A DNA stretch of 64,000 nucleotides from an uncultured Geobacteraceae bacterium (GTDB taxonomy: Bacteria; Desulfobacterota; Desulfuromonadia; Geobacterales; Pseudopelobacteraceae), in the NCBI GenBank assembly GCA_903876875.1, contig CAIRBT010000056.1:1-64000 (forward strand), in the 5' to 3' direction. The position numbers and the translations under genes were made by a program. This document shows, piece after piece, positions 60,748 through 64,000 of this stretch (positions are counted from its first letter, which is position 1; every line of letters starts with the position of its first letter). The notes under the pieces were generated by a model. The model was not told the DNA's origin. It was given only the letters and a program-made list of their open reading frames with translations, and made no database searches.

Positions 60748-61341
60748 ATGAAAAAGCTCATTACCCTGTTTACCGCCGTATTCGCCCTTTCACTGCCGGT
60801 GATGGCACTGGCATCGACTTGGAAAATTGACCCGGATCACTCAAATGTCGGCTTCAAGGTTCGCCACCTGATGGTGTCAAACGTCAAGGGGAGCTTTGAA
60901 AAATTCAGTGGTTCCGTGGAAATTAACGAAAAAGATATCACTAAATCCCACGTATCGGTTTCCATTGATACGGCTTCCGTAAACACCAACGTCCAGAAGA
61001 GAGATGGCCATCTCAAGAGTGCCGATTTCTTTGATGTGGCCAAATATCCGACCATGACCTTTGTATCGAAAAAAGTGGTCTCAGCAGGCAAGGACAGGTT
61101 GAAAGTAACCGGTGATCTGTCACTGCACGGCGTCACCCGCGAGGTAGTGCTGGATGTTGAAGGGCCAGCCGTTGAAAGCAAAGACCCCTGGGGTAATTAC
61201 CGAAGCGGCGTGGTAGCCACCACAAAAATAAATCGTAAGGACTTTGGCCTGCTGTACAATGCAGCTCTGGAAACCGGCGGCGTGGCCGTTGGCGAAGAGG
61301 TTGCCATCACCCTGGAAATCGAGATGATTAAAGGGAAGTAG
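60748..61341 (+). CDS. YceI-like periplasmic lipocalin-fold protein
   Basis: 197 aa. The signal peptide MKKLITLFTAVFALSLPVMALAS is followed by the YceI fold: WKIDPDHSNVGFKVRHLMVSNVKGSFEKFSG, HLKSADFFDVAKYPTMTFVS and DLSLHGVTREVVLDV. Family members bind isoprenoid-type lipids. AAAGGAG precedes the ATG. The upstream region has TTGACA (60655) with a poorly spaced TATAGT and an imperfect TGATATTAAATCA palindrome. It is monocistronic with a strong terminator. Confidence 0.92.
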   Translation: MKKLITLFTAVFALSLPVMALASTWKIDPDHSNVGFKVRHLMVSNVKGSFEKFSGSVEINEKDITKSHVSVSIDTASVNTNVQKRDGHLKSADFFDVAKYPTMTFVSKKVVSAGKDRLKVTGDLSLHGVTREVVLDVEGPAVESKDPWGNYRSGVVATTKINRKDFGLLYNAALETGGVAVGEEVAITLEIEMIKGK

Positions 61342-61365
61342 GTATTGCATACGTTCTGCAAAAAA

Positions 61366-61397
61366 GCCTGCCCCCGAATCGGGGGCAGGCTTTTTTT
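61366..61397 (+). terminator. yceI terminator
   Basis: GCCTGCCCCCGA and TCGGGGGCAGGC form a perfect stem with almost no loop beyond the centre, followed by TTTTTTT. Confidence 0.88.
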
Positions 61398-61555
61398 GTA
61401 GGGGAAATCACCACGGCGGTGCGGTTTCCGGATTAGTGCGGGTAATTTACGGAGTGCTATAGCCGTCCCACCACCGAATAGGCAACTATGTTCATTTTAG
61501 GAGAACCCCATTCAAAACAGAGAGAACCTGAGCGATAACGTGGTGGTGGGGACGT

Positions 61556-61744
61556 TCAAACATTGCTGCCCCCCCCCTCAAAAGCCAAACGTAACGCGTT
61601 TATAAGGTACTGTTCTTGTACCGTAATATCCTGTTCATGTATGTGTCGCCAGTTGCGAACATATATACCCCACGCCTCAGCAGGTGACAATGCTTCTGTA
61701 CCGTGTACCTGCCAGGCGAGTTGCTTCAGTTGCGGATAATCCAT
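61556..61744 (-). CDS. Small hypothetical protein, last gene of the hemerythrin operon
   Basis: 62 aa from the ATG at 61744 (MDYPQLKQLAWQVHG), helical, with a Trp-rich middle (AEAWGIYVRNWRHIHE). No domain recognised. It lies about 50 bp after the zinc-ribbon gene in the same direction. The ribosome-binding site is weak; the sequence composition looks like real protein rather than an antisense shadow. Confidence 0.55.
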   Translation of the reverse strand: MDYPQLKQLAWQVHGTEALSPAEAWGIYVRNWRHIHEQDITVQEQYLINALRLAFEGGGSNV

Positions 61745-61795
61745 CAAACGAATGCGTGCGGGTAACCGTAATCCGTGTTACATTTCCTCCACCAA

Positions 61796-62068
61796 TTAAT
61801 ACCCAACCCCGGCAAACTGTATATTGCTCGGGTCGCCCGAACGGGGTGGTGAAACGGCATGAACCCCGCCGCACTCCGGACAACTGGTCACAAAAGTGGC
61901 CTGAATGAAGGGTGCCCCACACCCCTGACAGGTTGCCGCTAAACCACCATCCGGCAGCGACTGGTTTTTAAGCGTACCCCCATGGGCCTGTGACACAAAC
62001 TCAACCAACGCTCTTCCCTCTGCAAACGGCCCTGCCCCGGCAGCATGACCACAACCACAACTTCCCAT
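61796..62068 (-). CDS. Small zinc-ribbon protein (FmdB-like)
   Basis: 90 aa. A cysteine-rich N-terminus (MGSCGCGHAAG) is followed by a four-cysteine zinc ribbon (CQGCGAPF and CPECGGVHA). AAAAGGAG precedes the ATG. The N-terminal CGCG pattern recalls that of the hemerythrin protein two genes upstream. Function unknown; it may bind zinc or an iron-sulfur centre. Confidence 0.78.
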   Translation of the reverse strand: MGSCGCGHAAGAGPFAEGRALVEFVSQAHGGTLKNQSLPDGGLAATCQGCGAPFIQATFVTSCPECGGVHAVSPPRSGDPSNIQFAGVGY

Positions 62069-62090
62069 ATCTGTTGCTCCTTTTATCTAC

Positions 62091-62240
62091 TCAGTTATCC
62101 TTCACATCAGTTGTACAGGATTTCCCTTCCCTGCTCTTCATACCCTTTTTACGTATGGCGGCGCGTATTCCGAAGAAGCCCCCCACGGCGGTGAGGCTCC
62201 AGATTGTGACGGTTACGGCCACTTCACTTATGGTAAGCAT
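62091..62240 (-). CDS. 49-aa single-pass membrane protein (not in ORF track)
   Basis: ATG at 62240 preceded by GGGGAGGGGGG, stop TGA at 62091. MLTISEVAVTVTIWSLTAVGGFF is a membrane segment, followed by a basic tail (IRAAIRKKGMKSREG), so the C-terminus should be cytoplasmic. It lies 21 bp after the hemerythrin gene and 22 bp before the zinc-ribbon gene, filling the gap exactly. The start context and spacing support a real gene; function unknown. Confidence 0.72.
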   Translation of the reverse strand: MLTISEVAVTVTIWSLTAVGGFFGIRAAIRKKGMKSREGKSCTTDVKDN

Positions 62241-62261
62241 CGCCCCCCTCCCCGTTTGTCC

Positions 62262-62843
62262 CTATTCCTGTTCATACCGAATGATGACTGCCAGATAGCC
62301 CGCTTCAAGCCCGGGAGGCATCCGCGACTCTGCCGCCTGATACTGTGTCACAATGGCACCACGCATGGTGTCCGGCAGTACCCGTTCCGCCAGTGGGTAC
62401 AGAACCCCATCCTCTTTTGCGATATGTTCCCGCAGGAGTGCCCCATAGCCAAGGGCGTTGTCTGCGATATCCCGATAAGCCGCCGGATCTCCCCCCTGAG
62501 CCGTACGAAGAGCCGTTTCCATCGCTGCGACAAAACCACGCCCCTGGTCATGTTCCATCAGCATGGCGGCCACCGGACTATGTTCCCGTGGCATACCGTT
62601 CTCAACCAGCGCCTTAAAAAGCACATCCTCCTCCTTGGCATGATGGAATCGATCCGCGTACTGACGGATAAAATCAATACCATCATGATAAAAGTGCCAA
62701 TTAAGATACGTGGCTTCCGCTGTCAGTGGTGCATTGCGCTCCAGAAGTGCGATCATGCGGAGAATCAGCCGGTGCTCGTTCACCAATGTGTCGGTAATAT
62801 TCATTTTCATACTTCCCGAACAGCCACACCCTGAATTTACCAT
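62262..62843 (-). CDS. Hemerythrin-like (HHE) domain protein
   Basis: 193 aa. The four-helix HHE domain has the di-iron ligands in NEHRLILRM, FHHAKEEDVLF, EHDQGRGF and REHIAKEDGVLYP. A cysteine-bearing N-terminus (MVNSGCGCSGS) precedes it. HHE proteins bind O2 or NO or store iron; with a DUF1858 protein 3 bp upstream the pair resembles a split RIC/YtfE/ScdA di-iron repair protein. Its ribosome-binding site (AAAGGAGC) lies inside the DUF1858 gene end. Confidence 0.92.
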   Translation of the reverse strand: MVNSGCGCSGSMKMNITDTLVNEHRLILRMIALLERNAPLTAEATYLNWHFYHDGIDFIRQYADRFHHAKEEDVLFKALVENGMPREHSPVAAMLMEHDQGRGFVAAMETALRTAQGGDPAAYRDIADNALGYGALLREHIAKEDGVLYPLAERVLPDTMRGAIVTQYQAAESRMPPGLEAGYLAVIIRYEQE

Positions 62844-62846
62844 GAT

Positions 62847-63068
62847 CTACGCTCCTTTTTCGGCCAAATGGTCGTTAATTTCCTGTTCAATGTTCGCTTC
62901 AGCTTCCGGTGACAAGCCATGGATGGCAACCACATCCTTCAGCAGACAGATTCCCACCTTACAGGTGGTGCAGCCGATGTCGTAACGGGCAAGTATTTCA
63001 CCGATCACCGGATACTTCTGCATCACTTCCTGTATGGCCGTATCGCCAAGTTCATGGGAAAATTTCAT
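62847..63068 (-). CDS. DUF1858 domain protein (ScdA/RIC N-terminal-like)
   Basis: 73 aa. TAIQEVMQKYPVIGEILARYDIGCTTCKVGICLLKDVVAIHGL is DUF1858, with CTTC and a third Cys. The fold resembles the short N-terminal domain of RIC-type iron-sulfur repair proteins. It is the first gene of a five-gene operon with the hemerythrin protein. An FNR/HcpR-like box lies at the position expected for an activator. Confidence 0.9.
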   Translation of the reverse strand: MKFSHELGDTAIQEVMQKYPVIGEILARYDIGCTTCKVGICLLKDVVAIHGLSPEAEANIEQEINDHLAEKGA

Positions 63069-63098
63069 TGGGTTGTCCCCCTGTGTTGAGATGAACCG

Positions 63099-63140
63099 AG
63101 CATAGGCCAGGGGAGTTCAGAAGAGTTTGATGTGGGTCAA
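63099..63140 (-). promoter_or_regulatory. FNR/HcpR-type box and -10 of the DUF1858-hemerythrin operon
   Basis: TTGAT-GTGG-GTCAA (63127-63140) matches the CRP/FNR-family consensus at 9 of 10 key bases. A TATGCT -10 (minus strand, 63104-63099) places the box centre near -41.5, the class II activation position. Confidence 0.68.
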
Positions 63141-63455
63141 TAAAATGATTTTAGCAGAAAAAAGGGAAGACTTCCTACCAAACGGTTGTACCAATCATTT
63201 TTCGGTCTCTATTCCGACCAACAAAAGGTCAATAATAGGTAGGAGATAGACTGCTTGCTTTTCCATAGATTTTACTCTGCTCCCGGCACCGATTGTTTAA
63301 GTTGTTCAAAACACGAAGAAGCATCGGTAAGCTATGAGCCTTACGTGGTGAGGGGAAACTGTTGCCAAGAGCTATGGTATCCATGACTGTTCCTCTTTAT
63401 CCCGTACGGGATATTTTACATCTTGGTGAGATAACGTTAAAAAAATGCCCCCTCC
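63141..63455. other. Intergenic region between the DUF1858 operon and yjbQ
   Basis: About 315 bp with no supported gene. It contains a second GGTCAA-bearing stretch near 63220 and a perfect 16-bp palindrome TATCCCGTACGGGATA (63398-63413), 43 bp after the yjbQ stop. The palindrome may be an operator or part of a small terminator (TTTT follows on the plus strand). Confidence 0.5.
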
Positions 63456-63872
63456 CTACCCACCGATAATCTTGACCAGCACCCGCTTGCGCCGTTTGCC
63501 GTCAAACTCTCCGTAGAAAATCTGCTCCCAGGGGCCCAGATCCAGTGCACCTGCGGTCACCGCCACCATAACCTCCCTCCCCATGATGGTTCGTTTGAGG
63601 TGGGCATCGGCATTGTCCTCATACCCGTTATGATGGTAACGGGAATAGGGCTTTTCCGGTGCCAACCCCTCAAGCCACGCTTCGAAATCCCGGTGCAGAC
63701 CGGACTCGTCATCGTTTATAAATACACTGGCGGTGATATGCATGGCATTACAGAGCAACAGACCGTCTACAATGCCGCTCTCCCGCAGACAGGCGGCAAC
63801 CTGCGAGGTAATATTGAACAGTTGACGTCGCTGGTTTGTCTCAAACCACAATTCCTTCCGATAGGTTTTCAT
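63456..63872 (-). CDS. YjbQ/UPF0047 family protein
   Basis: 138 aa from the ATG at 63872 ([18 protein letters not shown] upstream), not the ORF-track start at 63971. [31 protein letters not shown]-type [22 protein letters not shown] and [26 protein letters not shown] are the family signatures; the clustered histidines suggest a metal site. Some members show weak thiamine-phosphate synthase activity. Role here unknown. Confidence 0.92.
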   Translation of the reverse strand: MKTYRKELWFETNQRRQLFNITSQVAACLRESGIVDGLLLCNAMHITASVFINDDESGLHRDFEAWLEGLAPEKPYSRYHHNGYEDNADAHLKRTIMGREVMVAVTAGALDLGPWEQIFYGEFDGKRRKRVLVKIIGG

Positions 63873-63897
63873 CGAATGACCTCCCTGCCTTTTGTGT

Positions 63898-64000
63898 TTA
63901 ACCCCGTAACGCGCTGTAGAGAGAACTGTACCGGACGGCCTCCCGGTGAGGTGAGCATGATTCCTGGACAAACGCCCCGGCCTTTCGACCTACCTCCTGA
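63898..64000 (-). CDS. Possible 3' end of an upstream gene (truncated)
   Basis: One minus-strand frame is open from the window edge to a TAA at 63900-63898 and reads [18 protein letters not shown] and on to SSLYSALRG. It would end 26 bp before yjbQ. Too short to identify. Confidence 0.3.
   Translation of the reverse strand, partial: QEVGRKAGAFVQESCSPHREAVRYSSLYSALRG

Noticed and set aside
1-64000. tRNA, rRNA, prophage or insertion-sequence transposase genes
   Set aside because: None recognised by eye on either strand; no integrase or transposase motifs in any supplied translation.

Overview
The window looks like a chromosomal segment of a Geobacter-type bacterium (Desulfuromonadales/Geobacterales). 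This is inferred from gene content: a GEMM-I riboswitch, an aroE-pilB-pilT-pilC-pilS run, a speA / carboxynorspermidine synthase / nspC polyamine operon, trpS-scpA-scpB-AmmeMemoRadiSam B, and yicC-gmk-rpoZ-spoT-ridA. Most of the sequence is densely packed housekeeping DNA with mid-50s GC by eye. A few more AT-rich islands carry the accessory genes.

Layout. 1-2150: 3' end of ileS, then lspA. 2202-7820: a minus-strand stressosome-like partner-switching operon. Its order is promoter with a GTATAC palindrome, GEMM-I cyclic-dinucleotide riboswitch with terminator, soluble RsbR, membrane HAMP-STAS RsbR, RsbS, two RsbT kinases, RsbX phosphatase, a histidine kinase with an RsbU-type N-terminal domain, and a stand-alone receiver. 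7821-12092: amidohydrolase, lon and hsp20 (minus), divergent from the polyamine operon and priA (12141-18996, plus). 19125-22877: FadL-type porin, DUF2786 protein, M20 peptidase. 23336-30018: minus-strand trpS-scpA-scpB-amrB-ubiD-flavin reductase operon, split after ubiD by a 653-bp cassette (DUF4160/DUF2442) bounded by 40-bp direct repeats of the ubiD 3' end. 30086-33552: dut, ppx/gppA, repeats and an SH3 protein. 33685-48368: a long minus-strand train of recG (with an AbrB-like N-terminal domain), ribF, flippase-like, DUF2723, aroE, pilBTCS, an ABC permease and a membrane protein. 48680-51056: mazG and hipBA. 51503-55760: thrC-murJ-ogt and a DUF218 protein. 55841-60521: rpmB and the yicC-gmk-rpoZ-spoT-ridA block. 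60748-64000: yceI, then a five-gene operon (DUF1858, hemerythrin, 49-aa membrane protein, zinc ribbon, small ORF) behind an FNR/HcpR-like box, then yjbQ.

The most notable system is the 2.2-7.8 kb module. A second-messenger riboswitch sits directly upstream of a complete RsbR-S-T-X set whose output appears to be a two-component kinase, through a domain that in Bacillus RsbU is the docking site for RsbT. Stressosome-to-two-component wiring is known from Vibrio. The riboswitch input, the membrane-anchored RsbR, the doubled RsbT and the receiver without an output domain are the unusual parts here. The precise cassette at the ubiD 3' end is the second main point. The AbrB-RecG fusion, the probably leaderless hipB transcript and the pil locus without pilR/pilA next to pilS are further items worth checking.

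All assignments come from reading the sequence and the supplied translations. No database search or folding program was run.
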